Of a stretch of 38,164 nucleotides of DNA, positions 23,739 through 32,053 are shown in pieces (within the stretch, counting starts at the first letter, position 1; every line of letters starts with the position of its first letter). This DNA is from Tenericutes bacterium ADurb.BinA124 (lineage in GTDB: Bacteria; Bacillota_I; Bacilli_A; ML615J-28; CAG-698). The stretch covers positions 1-38,164 of the forward strand of contig MVZM01000017.1 in the NCBI GenBank assembly GCA_002068415.1. Direction: 5' to 3'. Below the pieces are notes generated by a model. It had not been told where the DNA came from. It searched no databases and saw only the letters and a list, made by a program, of their open reading frames with translations. The position numbers and the translations under genes were made by a program.

Positions 23739-25178
23739 ATGTATGATGTCATAATCATCGGCGCTGGCGTCAATGGCGCTTTTATTGCTCGTGATCTTGC
23801 GAAATACCAATTAAAGATATTAGTTATAGAAAAAGAAAATGATGTTGGCGATGTCACCAGTTGTGCGAATAGTGCCATTATTCATTCCGGTTATGATCCC
23901 CATCCCAACACCCTAAAAGCGAAGCTCAATGTCTTAGGTAATGCGATGTATGATGAAATTTGTCGGGATTTGGATGTTGAATTTTCCCGTCTCGGTTCAT
24001 TAACATTAGCTTTCTCCGATGAAGAAGCCGAACAAATACCCTTTTTAATGGAACGAGCCCAAAAAAATGGCGTTCCCGTCCAATTGCTTAATCACGATGA
24101 AATCCTTAGCATGGAACCCAAGATTAATAAACAAGTAAAAAGTGCTTTATTTGCTCCCAGCACGGGGATTATTAACCCTTTTGAATTAGTCGTGGCTTTA
24201 ATGGAAAACGCCATGGAAAACGGTGTTGAACTTCATCTCAATGAAGAAGTTATGAAGATTATCAAAGAAGATAATTGTTATAAAATTTTTTCTCAATGCG
24301 GTGAATATTCTACCAAAGTCGTTGTCAATGCTGCGGGTTTATTTGCTGACCAAATAAATAATATGATTATGGACAGTAAAGAAACGATAATTCCGCGCAA
24401 AGGCGAGTATTTCGTACTCGATCATTTTTCGGAACCCTTTGTTTCGCATGTTTTGTTTTCCATTCCCACTGATCAAGGGAAAGGCGTTTTGGTTGCTCCA
24501 ACCACTAGCCAAAATTATTTAATTGGTCCCTCCAGTCACTTTATTAACGAAAAGGATGATTTCAGTACCAATCAAGACATCCTTTCTCAAGTCTTAGTTA
24601 GTGCCCAAAGGATGGTTAATAAGATTCCGATGGGGAAATTAATTAGGGAATTTGCTGGTTTGCGGGCTTTCCATGTATCCAATGACTTTGTCATTAACCA
24701 TCAAGACGGTTTTATTAATGTTCTAGGAATGCAATCCCCTGGTTTGGCTTCCGCCCCAGCTACTAGTAAAATGGTCATGGGTTTTATCAAAACTTATCTT
24801 CCGTTTGTAGAAAAACAAAATTATAAATCCAAACGGCGTCCATTATATCGACTCAATCGTCTTGAAAGCGAAGAACGAAATCGGCTAATTAAAGAGCACC
24901 CATCCTTAGGGAATATCGTCTGCCGATGTGAACAAGTGTCCGAAGGTGAAGTTGTCGATGCTATTCATCGTTTGTGTGGTGCCACCTCCATTAAAGGTGT
25001 TAAAAAACGCGTTCGTCCCGGCGCCGGAAAATGTCAAGGTGGTTTTTGTGAACCCTTGATTATGCGGATTTTGGCTCGTGAATTAAAACAACCGCTTAAC
25101 AAAATTAATTATGACAATCAAAAATCCTATATCTTGCTAGAAAAAACCAAGGGTGGTGGCCAGCATGATGAATTATGA
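23739..25178 (+). CDS. FAD-dependent glycerol-3-phosphate dehydrogenase with BFD-type [2Fe-2S] domain
   Basis: 479 aa. An N-terminal DAO-type FAD domain (VIIIGAGVNGAFIARDLAKY, residues 4-23) shows TSCANSAIIHSGYDPHPNTLK, the glycerophosphate oxidase/dehydrogenase pattern, and INVLGMQSPGLASAPA. The C-terminal BFD-like domain carries CRC (C395, C397) and C432-x4-C437 for a 2Fe-2S cluster. This is the GlpA-like subunit of the anaerobic-type dehydrogenase seen in Clostridia and Thermotoga, next to an NAD/FAD oxidoreductase and a DUF1667 protein. Oxidises glycerol-3-phosphate to dihydroxyacetone phosphate; electrons pass to the next protein. The substrate rests partly on the adjacent glpK. Confidence 0.9.
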   Translation: MYDVIIIGAGVNGAFIARDLAKYQLKILVIEKENDVGDVTSCANSAIIHSGYDPHPNTLKAKLNVLGNAMYDEICRDLDVEFSRLGSLTLAFSDEEAEQIPFLMERAQKNGVPVQLLNHDEILSMEPKINKQVKSALFAPSTGIINPFELVVALMENAMENGVELHLNEEVMKIIKEDNCYKIFSQCGEYSTKVVVNAAGLFADQINNMIMDSKETIIPRKGEYFVLDHFSEPFVSHVLFSIPTDQGKGVLVAPTTSQNYLIGPSSHFINEKDDFSTNQDILSQVLVSAQRMVNKIPMGKLIREFAGLRAFHVSNDFVINHQDGFINVLGMQSPGLASAPATSKMVMGFIKTYLPFVEKQNYKSKRRPLYRLNRLESEERNRLIKEHPSLGNIVCRCEQVSEGEVVDAIHRLCGATSIKGVKKRVRPGAGKCQGGFCEPLIMRILARELKQPLNKINYDNQKSYILLEKTKGGGQHDEL

Positions 25179-26412
25179 TTTGGTGGTCATCGGTGGTGGA
25201 AGTGCCGGTTTGGCCAGTGCTATTTCCGCTTTTGATCAAGGCGTTAAAAAGATATTAATTTTGGAAAAGGATCTTTATTTAGGTGGTATCTTACTTCAGT
25301 GTATTCACAATGGTTTTGGGCTGACCAAATACAAAGAAGAACTAACCGGACCGGAATATGCTGACCGCTATGTTAACGAACTTAAAATCAGAGCCATTGA
25401 CTTTAAAGTGCAAACCATGGTTTTGAAAATTACTCCGGATTTACAAGTCCATTTTTCCAATGCTAGGGACGGTTATCAAATCGTCCAAAGCAAAGCGATA
25501 ATCATGGCCACTGGCTGCAGTGAACGAACTCGGGGTGCCATCAATATTCCGGGTGATCGTGTTCCTGGAGTTCTTACCGCTGGTTTAGCCCAAAAATATT
25601 TGAATATTGATGGTTATCTTGTTGGTAAGCGAATTTTCATTTTAGGAAGTGGTGATATTGGCTTAATCATGGCTAGAAGGATGACTTTAGAAGGAGCAAC
25701 AGTTTTAGGGGTTGCGGAAATAATGCCCTATTCCAATGGTTTATCGAGGAATATTGTGCAATGTTTACAAGATTTTAATATTCCCTTATTCTTAAAACAC
25801 ACTGTTAAAAGAATCATCGGCAAACATCATTTGGAGAAGATTGTAGTTGCGGAAGTTGATGATCATTTTAATTTTGTTTCGGGAACTGAGCGTGAATGGG
25901 AAGTTGATACCTTAATGCTTTCGGTCGGTTTAATTCCCTCCATTCCGCTCATTGAAAACATCGGTGTTTTAGTTAACCCGAAAACTAAAGGACCGCTGGT
26001 TGATGAATCATTTATGACCAGTATCCCCGGGCTTTTTGCTTGTGGGAATGCACTTCATGTTCATGATTTAGTCGATTTTGTCAGTCTTGAAGCGGAAAAA
26101 ACCGGATTAGCCGTGGCACGTTATTTAAATGATTCCTTAAAACAAGATTATAAACTCTTAAAGACCCAAGCCGGGAAAGATTTGCTTTATGTTCTTCCTA
26201 ATACCGTCAATTTAAACAATCTGGAACGAATTAATTTTAATTTTCGGGTTAGTCGACCTCTTTATGATAGTTATTTGAACATCATTGTCAATGGGAAATT
26301 GCTTAAAAAAATCAAAAAAGCCTTTATGCTTCCTGCCGAAATGGAAAGCATTGAATTAGCTACTAGTTTACTTGAGGAAGGTGTTTTAGAGATTGAGGTG
26401 GCTGATGCGTGA
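25165..26412 (+). CDS. NAD(P)/FAD-dependent oxidoreductase of the G3P dehydrogenase complex
   Basis: 415 aa from the ATG at 25165, overlapping the previous gene by 14 nt. Pyr_redox_2 fold: FAD site LVVIGGGSAGLASA near the N-terminus, GGILLQCIHNGFGLTKYKEE as typical for this subgroup, ATGCSERTRGA, and a second dinucleotide site FILGSGDIGLIMARR. LFACGNALHVHDLVDFVS is the C-terminal flavin contact. No redox-active CxxC pair, so it transfers electrons between flavin and NAD(P) or a carrier rather than acting as a disulfide reductase. GlpB-like function in the complex is inferred from neighbours. The last codons overlap DUF1667. Confidence 0.88.
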   Translation: MMNYDLVVIGGGSAGLASAISAFDQGVKKILILEKDLYLGGILLQCIHNGFGLTKYKEELTGPEYADRYVNELKIRAIDFKVQTMVLKITPDLQVHFSNARDGYQIVQSKAIIMATGCSERTRGAINIPGDRVPGVLTAGLAQKYLNIDGYLVGKRIFILGSGDIGLIMARRMTLEGATVLGVAEIMPYSNGLSRNIVQCLQDFNIPLFLKHTVKRIIGKHHLEKIVVAEVDDHFNFVSGTEREWEVDTLMLSVGLIPSIPLIENIGVLVNPKTKGPLVDESFMTSIPGLFACGNALHVHDLVDFVSLEAEKTGLAVARYLNDSLKQDYKLLKTQAGKDLLYVLPNTVNLNNLERINFNFRVSRPLYDSYLNIIVNGKLLKKIKKAFMLPAEMESIELATSLLEEGVLEIEVADA

Positions 26413-26749
26413 ATTAATTTGTATTGTCTGTCCCCGCGGGTGTCGTTTAAAGATTAACGATAAGATGATGGTAACGGGTAATTATTGTAAGCGGGGCGAG
26501 ACATATGCCCGAAATGAGATTACTAAACCAATGCGGATGATTACATCAACCGTAGTGATTGAAAGTAAAATACTTGATCGCTTGCCCGTTTGTACGGATA
26601 AACCCATCCCTAAGGAACAAATTTTTGCTGTAATGGAAGCAATCAATCAAGTAGTTGTGAAAGCCCCCATCAAAATCCATGATGTCATCATTGAAAATGT
26701 CTTAAATCTTGGTGTTAATATTATTGCAACAAGAACTGTTGAAATCTAA
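26405..26749 (+). CDS. DUF1667 protein, Fe-S-type Cys motif
   Basis: 114 aa from the ATG at 26405, with GAGGTG 5 nt upstream; an earlier in-frame TTG (26393) is less likely. The N-terminus reads ELICIVCPRGCRLKI, then GNYCKRGETYARNE: four Cys in C-x2-C-x3-C and C, which look like ligands for an iron-sulfur cluster. DUF1667 proteins are the third member of the glycerol-3-phosphate dehydrogenase module in Clostridia and Thermotoga; a role in electron transfer is likely. The 8-nt overlap with the previous gene shows they are made together. A terminator overlaps its stop. Confidence 0.88.
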   Translation: MRELICIVCPRGCRLKINDKMMVTGNYCKRGETYARNEITKPMRMITSTVVIESKILDRLPVCTDKPIPKEQIFAVMEAINQVVVKAPIKIHDVIIENVLNLGVNIIATRTVEI

Positions 26750-26777
26750 AAGGATGGTTTTTTATCCCATCCTTTTT
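26748..26777 (+). terminator. Terminator of the glycerol operon
   Basis: AAAAGGATGG (26748-26757) and CCATCCTTTT (26767-26776) make a 10-bp stem with a T-rich loop, followed by T. The left arm starts in the DUF1667 stop codon. Confidence 0.85.
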
Positions 26778-26791
26778 CACTTATATTTTTG

Positions 26792-26820
26792 TTGTGAAAA
26801 GGGGAAAAAAATGCTATAAT
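26792..26820 (+). promoter_or_regulatory. Sigma-A promoter with extended -10, RNase J operon
   Basis: TTGTGA (26792-26797), 17-nt spacer, TATAAT (26815-26820) with TGC in front (extended -10). AAAAGGTGA follows and the ATG is at 26838. It probably serves rnj, alaS, ruvX and the DUF1292 gene. Confidence 0.8.
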
Positions 26821-26837
26821 AGCTAAAAGGTGATTTT

Positions 26838-28514
26838 ATGAGTAATGTCAAATTTTGTGCCTTAGGGGGACTTGGGGAAAACGGGAAAAACATGTATCTT
26901 GTGGAAGCTAGTGACAAAATATATGTCCTTGATGCCGGTTTAAAATATCCTAGTGTTGATTTATTCGGTGTTGATGCCGTTTTGCCCGATATTAGTTATT
27001 TGAAAGACAATGAAAAGAAAATCGTTGGTATTTTTTTGTCCCATGGTCATAATGACCATATTGGAGCGGTTTCCGAACTGTTAAGGCAAATCAATGTTCC
27101 TATTTATGGAAGTAAATTCACCTTGGCGCTTGTGGAAGAAGAACTAAAAGAAGCTGGTTTAACAAGCGATGCTTATCGTTTAATTATCGCTGAAGATGAA
27201 AAAAGATTTTATTTTGGTAATACTTCAGTAACCTTTTTTTCATTAAATCACAGTATTCCCGGCAGTATGGGAATTGCCGTTCATACCAACGATGGGGCAG
27301 TGGTTTATGCTCCTGATTTTTCTTTAGCAAGCAGTATCGATCGTAATTATCGAACAAATTTTGGAAAAATTAGCGAAATTGGTAAGAATGGTGTTTTAGC
27401 TTTACTCACCGAAAGTTTGGGAACATCCAATATTAATCGCGTTACTAATGATTATGTTTTAATTCATGCACTGACCGATATCTTACAAAATTCTAAACGC
27501 GTCATTTTTTCCATGTTTTCTAACGAGTTGCAGCGAATTCAAAAAGTCATTAATGTTTGTGTAGCACAAAATCGTCGAATTGCTATTATTGGTAAAAAAG
27601 CTCAGAAAACTATCAATGTGGCGATTAATTATGATTATTTAAAAATTCCTCCCCAAAACAGCATTAATTTAAAATACATCACCGAAGAAAATCAAAATAA
27701 TGAAGATGATTTAGCCATCATTATCACCGGTGTTCGCCATGAACCTTATTACACTTTACAACGGATGGCTTTTGGAAATGATCGTTTAGTTCACTTGAAT
27801 GAGCAAGATCATATTGTGATTGTTTCCCAACCAACTACGGGAACGGAATTATTAGCCCAAAAAACTTTGAGCGTTTTACATCGTTTAAATTCTCAAATAA
27901 CAGTTATTGCTAAAGATCAATTACCAAGCTCGCACGCAGATAATGAAGATTTAAAAATGATGTATGAATTATTGCAACCGAAATACATTATTCCGGTGTG
28001 TGGGGAATATCGCCATCAGTTTATGCAAAAACATGTTGCGATGGAAGCGGGATATCCGGAAGATAAGATATTAGTGTTAGACAATGGTGAAATGGTAAGC
28101 TTCCAAGATGGTGTTTATGGTAACAAAAAAACGCAAATCTCGGTTGGAGATGTTCTTATTGATGGTTCGATTGTTGGCGATATTAATGAAATTGTCCTCA
28201 AAGATCGTGAATTGCTCGGCAGTGAAGGGATTATTTTAGTGGTTACGACGATTGATGCCCGCACAAAACAAATCATTGCTGGTCCCAAAGTGGTGTTAAA
28301 AGGCTTCTTTGTTGGTGAAACAGCCAATGATGTCATTAGTTCGCTTTCTGAGTTATCGGAAACATTAATCAACAAATATTTAAATCGCCGTCAAATTGAT
28401 TGGAATGAATTGAAAGGCTTATTACGGGAAGCGATTAATAAAGATATTTATGAGCTTACCAAGAAAAATCCCATTATCATGCCTGTTTTAATTGATGTCG
28501 AAAAGAAAGAATAG
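26838..28514 (+). CDS. rnj: Ribonuclease J-family protein with altered beta-CASP motifs
   Basis: 558 aa, the RNase J length. The metallo-beta-lactamase part has LSHGHNDHIGAV (H69, H71, D73, H74), LNHSIPGSMGI (H138) and the bridging Asp (D160, YAPDFSL), so metal binding seems intact. The beta-CASP motifs deviate from typical RNase J: LMSDST becomes LLTESL, the GSQGEPM segment becomes GVRHEPY, HxSGHA becomes LPSSHA (H366 kept) and PIHGEYR becomes PVCGEYR (C388). The C-terminal domain is present. RNase J matures and degrades RNA from the 5' end. This copy may be a low-activity paralogue, like J2 in Bacillus. alaS starts 5 nt after its stop. Confidence 0.9.
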   Translation: MSNVKFCALGGLGENGKNMYLVEASDKIYVLDAGLKYPSVDLFGVDAVLPDISYLKDNEKKIVGIFLSHGHNDHIGAVSELLRQINVPIYGSKFTLALVEEELKEAGLTSDAYRLIIAEDEKRFYFGNTSVTFFSLNHSIPGSMGIAVHTNDGAVVYAPDFSLASSIDRNYRTNFGKISEIGKNGVLALLTESLGTSNINRVTNDYVLIHALTDILQNSKRVIFSMFSNELQRIQKVINVCVAQNRRIAIIGKKAQKTINVAINYDYLKIPPQNSINLKYITEENQNNEDDLAIIITGVRHEPYYTLQRMAFGNDRLVHLNEQDHIVIVSQPTTGTELLAQKTLSVLHRLNSQITVIAKDQLPSSHADNEDLKMMYELLQPKYIIPVCGEYRHQFMQKHVAMEAGYPEDKILVLDNGEMVSFQDGVYGNKKTQISVGDVLIDGSIVGDINEIVLKDRELLGSEGIILVVTTIDARTKQIIAGPKVVLKGFFVGETANDVISSLSELSETLINKYLNRRQIDWNELKGLLREAINKDIYELTKKNPIIMPVLIDVEKKE

Positions 28515-28519
28515 TAAAT

Positions 28520-31216
28520 ATGAAAAAATTAAAAAGTTATGAAATAAGACAAATATGGTTAGATTTTTTTAAAAGTAAAAATCATGAAATCATTGAGAGT
28601 GCTCCCTTAGTCCCTATTAACGATCCGACTTTATTGTGGATTAATGCTGGGGTTGCACCCCTAAAAAAATATTTTGATGGTCGGGAAGTTCCTAAAAATA
28701 AACGGATGGCCAATGCCCAAAAATCTATCCGCACTAATGATATTGAAAATGTCGGAAAGACCGCTCGTCACCATACTTTCTTTGAAATGTTGGGTAATTT
28801 TTCCATTGGTGATTATTTTCGTGAAGAAGCTCTCACTTGGGCCATTGAAATCCTCACTTCTCCCCAGTGGTATGGCTTTGATTTAAGTAAACTATATTTC
28901 ACGGTTTACCCTGAAGATACGGAATCGGTAAAAAAATGGGAAAGTTTAGGAGTCCCCCGTGATCATATTATTCCTTTAGAAGGTAATTTTTGGGAAATCG
29001 GTGAAGGGCCATGTGGACCGGACACGGAAATCTTTTATGACCGTGGCGAAAAATATGATCCTCACGGTTTGGGAATTTCAATGTTGAAAAACGACATTGA
29101 AAATGATCGTTATATTGAAATATGGAATATTGTCTTCAGTCAATATAACTCTATTCCCGGTTTAGATCGTCATGATTATCCGGAACTTCCAAGCAAGAAC
29201 ATTGATACTGGGATGGGCTTGGAACGAATGGCTTGCGTTATTCAGGAAGTGGACACCAATTATGATACCGATTTGTTTATGCCGATTATTAAAGCAACGG
29301 AAATGATTGTTGGGACGAAATATCAAAATCAAATGGCATTTAAGGTCATTGCTGACCATGTTCGTTGTGTGGTTTTTGCCATTGCCGATGGTGCCGTTCT
29401 ATCGAACGAAGGAAGAGGTTATGTTTTAAGACGCATTCTTCGTCGTGCGGTTCGTTATGGCAAAAAATTAGGTATGCAATCTGCTTTTTTGTATCGCCTT
29501 GTGCAAGTCGTTGCTGATACCATGCTGGACTATTATCCCTATCTTCAAGAAAAAGTTGAAGGTATTGCTCGTTTAATCAAACAAGAAGAAGAAAAATTCC
29601 TAGTAACTTTGGAATCTGGAGAAAAAAGGTTGGTTGAATATATTAACCATGCCAGTGAGAGAATAATTCCAAAAGAAGTCAGTTTTCTATTGTATGATAC
29701 TTTTGGGTTTCCCTTGGAATTAACACTTGAAGTGGCTAATGAATACGGTTTTTCAGTTGATTTAGAAGGATTCAAAGAGGAGTTAGAAAAACAAAAACGC
29801 CTTTCACGAGCTTCACGCCATGAAGATCAATCGATGAATTTGCAAAATGAAGCCATGATGAATTTTCATCAAGATAGTTTATTCGTCGGCTATGATACCT
29901 TGGAAACACAAGCGACGGTTATTGGTCTCTTTAAAAATCAAAAACAAGTTGATTTTGCTTCTGGAGAAGTCCTGGCTGTCTTTTCCGAGACTCCTTTTTA
30001 TGGAGAAGCCGGTGGTCAAGTTGGGGATATTGGGACTGTCATCATCGATAACAATGATTTTCGAGTTTTCAATACCACCAAGTTACCGAACGGTCAAAAT
30101 GCCCATTTAGTAGATTTCCAAGATGCCGTCGTTCATCTTGGTGATTCCGTCACTTTAATCGTTGATGAGAAATTTAGAACCAATGTTATTCGCAATCATT
30201 CATCCACCCATTTAATGAATGAAGCTTTGCGTCGGGTTGTCGGGGAACATGTTTATCAACAAGGGTCCAGAGTTGGTAGCGATAACTTTCACTTTGACTT
30301 TAACCACTATGCTTTGCTTACCGCTTCACAAATTATCGCTATTGAAGATTTAGTTAATCAACAAATCCAAGCAGCTCATTCGGTCGTTATTAAGGAAATG
30401 CCCCTTAGTGAAGCCAAAGAAATGAATGTCCAAGCTGTATTCGGTGAAAAATATGGTGATATTGTTCGTGTCGTCAACATGGATTTCTCTAAAGAATTAT
30501 GCGGTGGCTGCCATGTTCGTAACACTAAAGACATTAAACAATTTGTTATTTTATCCGTTGAAAGTAAGGGCTCGGGAATTTACCGAATTGAAGCTACTTC
30601 GGGGACTAATGCCGAATATGAATTACAAAAAACTGTTGTCAATATTGTGAACGAAATTGATGATTTGCGGTTAAAAATTCATGATTTAAATGTCAAAGCT
30701 GCTGAAGAAAAAATCAATTTCGAAGTTTCTGCCATTCCAAGGACTCCGTTTGTTGTTAGTTATCGTTATATCGTCAAACTTCGGGAAGAATCTATGCTTC
30801 TTAGAGAACAGTTAAAAGAATTAGAAAAACGCTATGTGAAATTTAAAAAAGATGCTTTCGTAATTGATTTGGACTCCTTCCTTAATCAAGTAATTAATAT
30901 TCAATCTTATCGTATTTTAATTACGAAAACAGCCTTTTTGGAAATTGATCATGCTAAGGATGCCGTTGATCGCTTAGCTGATAAACTTGGTGAATCCCTG
31001 ATTTTCTTTGCTAATTTGATTAATGAACGCCTTGTCTTTATTTGTAAGAGTAAAATCGCCGCTTTGCATGCGGGAAATCTTGTGAAAATGGCAGCGACCT
31101 TTACCAATGGTAATGGTGGTGGCAAAAGCGATTTTGCGCAAGCCGGAGGGAAGGATTTATCAAAAGTTGATGACGCTTTGGTGTTAATCAAGCAGGAAGT
31201 AGTCAGTAAATTATGA
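28520..31216 (+). CDS. alaS: Alanyl-tRNA synthetase
   Basis: 898 aa, full length. The class II catalytic domain begins with YEIRQIWLDFFKSKNHEIIE, SAPLVPINDPTLLWINAGV and the KNIDTGMGLERMACVIQ motif 3 region. The editing domain has the zinc ligands HSSTH (H560, H564) and CGGCH (C661, H665), nearly the E. coli positions. A C-Ala domain with GNGGGKSDFAQAGG ends the protein. It charges tRNA-Ala. No T-box lies upstream because the gene is inside an operon. Overlaps ruvX in an ATGA. Confidence 0.98.
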   Translation: MKKLKSYEIRQIWLDFFKSKNHEIIESAPLVPINDPTLLWINAGVAPLKKYFDGREVPKNKRMANAQKSIRTNDIENVGKTARHHTFFEMLGNFSIGDYFREEALTWAIEILTSPQWYGFDLSKLYFTVYPEDTESVKKWESLGVPRDHIIPLEGNFWEIGEGPCGPDTEIFYDRGEKYDPHGLGISMLKNDIENDRYIEIWNIVFSQYNSIPGLDRHDYPELPSKNIDTGMGLERMACVIQEVDTNYDTDLFMPIIKATEMIVGTKYQNQMAFKVIADHVRCVVFAIADGAVLSNEGRGYVLRRILRRAVRYGKKLGMQSAFLYRLVQVVADTMLDYYPYLQEKVEGIARLIKQEEEKFLVTLESGEKRLVEYINHASERIIPKEVSFLLYDTFGFPLELTLEVANEYGFSVDLEGFKEELEKQKRLSRASRHEDQSMNLQNEAMMNFHQDSLFVGYDTLETQATVIGLFKNQKQVDFASGEVLAVFSETPFYGEAGGQVGDIGTVIIDNNDFRVFNTTKLPNGQNAHLVDFQDAVVHLGDSVTLIVDEKFRTNVIRNHSSTHLMNEALRRVVGEHVYQQGSRVGSDNFHFDFNHYALLTASQIIAIEDLVNQQIQAAHSVVIKEMPLSEAKEMNVQAVFGEKYGDIVRVVNMDFSKELCGGCHVRNTKDIKQFVILSVESKGSGIYRIEATSGTNAEYELQKTVVNIVNEIDDLRLKIHDLNVKAAEEKINFEVSAIPRTPFVVSYRYIVKLREESMLLREQLKELEKRYVKFKKDAFVIDLDSFLNQVINIQSYRILITKTAFLEIDHAKDAVDRLADKLGESLIFFANLINERLVFICKSKIAALHAGNLVKMAATFTNGNGGGKSDFAQAGGKDLSKVDDALVLIKQEVVSKL

Positions 31217-31632
31217 AATTGTTGGGGCTTGATTTAGGAACTAAAACCTTGGGGATGGCAGTTAGTGATCCCTTGGAAATCATTGCCACACCGGTGGGGA
31301 CGATTCATTTTGCAGAACGCGATTTAGCTTTTGCACTTAATGAAACGGAAAAAATCATCCGCGAAAAAGGGATACAGAAAATTGTTTTGGGCTTACCCAA
31401 ACATATGAGTGGCGATGTGGGAACTTTGGGTGATTATGTCTATGAGTTTAAGAAGATGCTCGAAGATAAATTGCAATTGGAAGTTGTTTTAATTGATGAA
31501 CGATTAACTTCGAAATTGGCTAATCAAACGATGTTGTTGGCTGATTTAAGTCGACAAAAACGGAAAACCAAGGTTGATAAAATTGCAGCGACCTTTATTT
31601 TGCAAACTTATTTAGATATGAAAAAAAAGTAG
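31213..31632 (+). CDS. ruvX: Holliday junction resolvase-like RuvX/YqgF (YrrK)
   Basis: 139 aa. Starts LLGLDLGTKTLGMAVSD, with the RNase H-fold Asp (D7), then VLGLPKHMSGDVG, IDERLTS and VDKIAATFILQTYLD. Proposed to process Holliday junctions; in many bacteria it is involved in 16S rRNA pre-end processing. In Bacillus the order alaS-(yrzL)-yrrK-yrzB is conserved, and here it is alaS-ruvX-DUF1292. Its ATG overlaps the alaS stop. Confidence 0.93.
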   Translation: MKLLGLDLGTKTLGMAVSDPLEIIATPVGTIHFAERDLAFALNETEKIIREKGIQKIVLGLPKHMSGDVGTLGDYVYEFKKMLEDKLQLEVVLIDERLTSKLANQTMLLADLSRQKRKTKVDKIAATFILQTYLDMKKK

Positions 31633-31648
31633 AAAGGAGAATGAAAAA

Positions 31649-32008
31649 ATGGAAAATGAAAACAACAACCGCTTAACCTTTATTGACGAAAATGGCAATG
31701 AAATTTTATGCGAAATATTATTCACTTTTGAGTCGGAAGAATTTAAGAAGAATTATGTCTTATTTTATCCAGTTGGTTCCGATGAAGAAGAAATTGAAAT
31801 TATGGCCGCCTCTTATGTTGATGACGAAAATGGTGAAGGCGAATTAACAGCTGTAGAAACCGAAGAAGAGTGGGCGATGATTGAAAGAGTCCTTCAACAA
31901 TTTGAAGAAGAACAAGGATATAATCGTCGTGGATGTGAAGATTGTGATTGTGAAGATGATGATTGCGAAGCAGACGAAGATGGTCATTGTCACTGTAGCG
32001 ACAAATAA
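31649..32008 (+). CDS. DUF1292 (YrzB-like) protein with a Cys/His-rich acidic tail
   Basis: 119 aa; strong AAAGGAG upstream. Residues 1-90 are the acidic DUF1292 fold (LTFIDENGNEILCEILFTFE, then VDDENGEGELTAVETEEEWA), like YrzB. The tail, residues 96-116, adds six Cys (96, 99, 101, 106, 114, 116) and two His (113, 115) among Asp/Glu: GCEDCDCEDDDC, then GHCHC. Standard family members are about 90 aa and end before such a tail. The pattern suggests metal binding, but it is not a known zinc finger. Function of DUF1292 itself is unknown. Last gene of its operon. Confidence 0.88.
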   Translation: MENENNNRLTFIDENGNEILCEILFTFESEEFKKNYVLFYPVGSDEEEIEIMAASYVDDENGEGELTAVETEEEWAMIERVLQQFEEEQGYNRRGCEDCDCEDDDCEADEDGHCHCSDK

Positions 32009-32050
32009 AAAAAATGCTTAACGATTGATTCGACATCGTTAAGCTTTTTT
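32004..32050. terminator. Bidirectional terminator between convergent genes
   Basis: GCTTAACGAT (32016-32025) and ATCGTTAAGC (32035-32044) form a perfect 10-bp stem with a 9-nt loop. An A-run lies on the left (32007-32014) and a T-run on the right (32045-32050), so the hairpin can end both the + operon and the minus-strand mrp gene. Confidence 0.9.
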
Positions 32051-32053
32051 AAA

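Noticed and set aside
29545..29775. Minus-strand frame of 76 codons inside alaS
   Set aside because: Shadow of a strongly conserved coding region.
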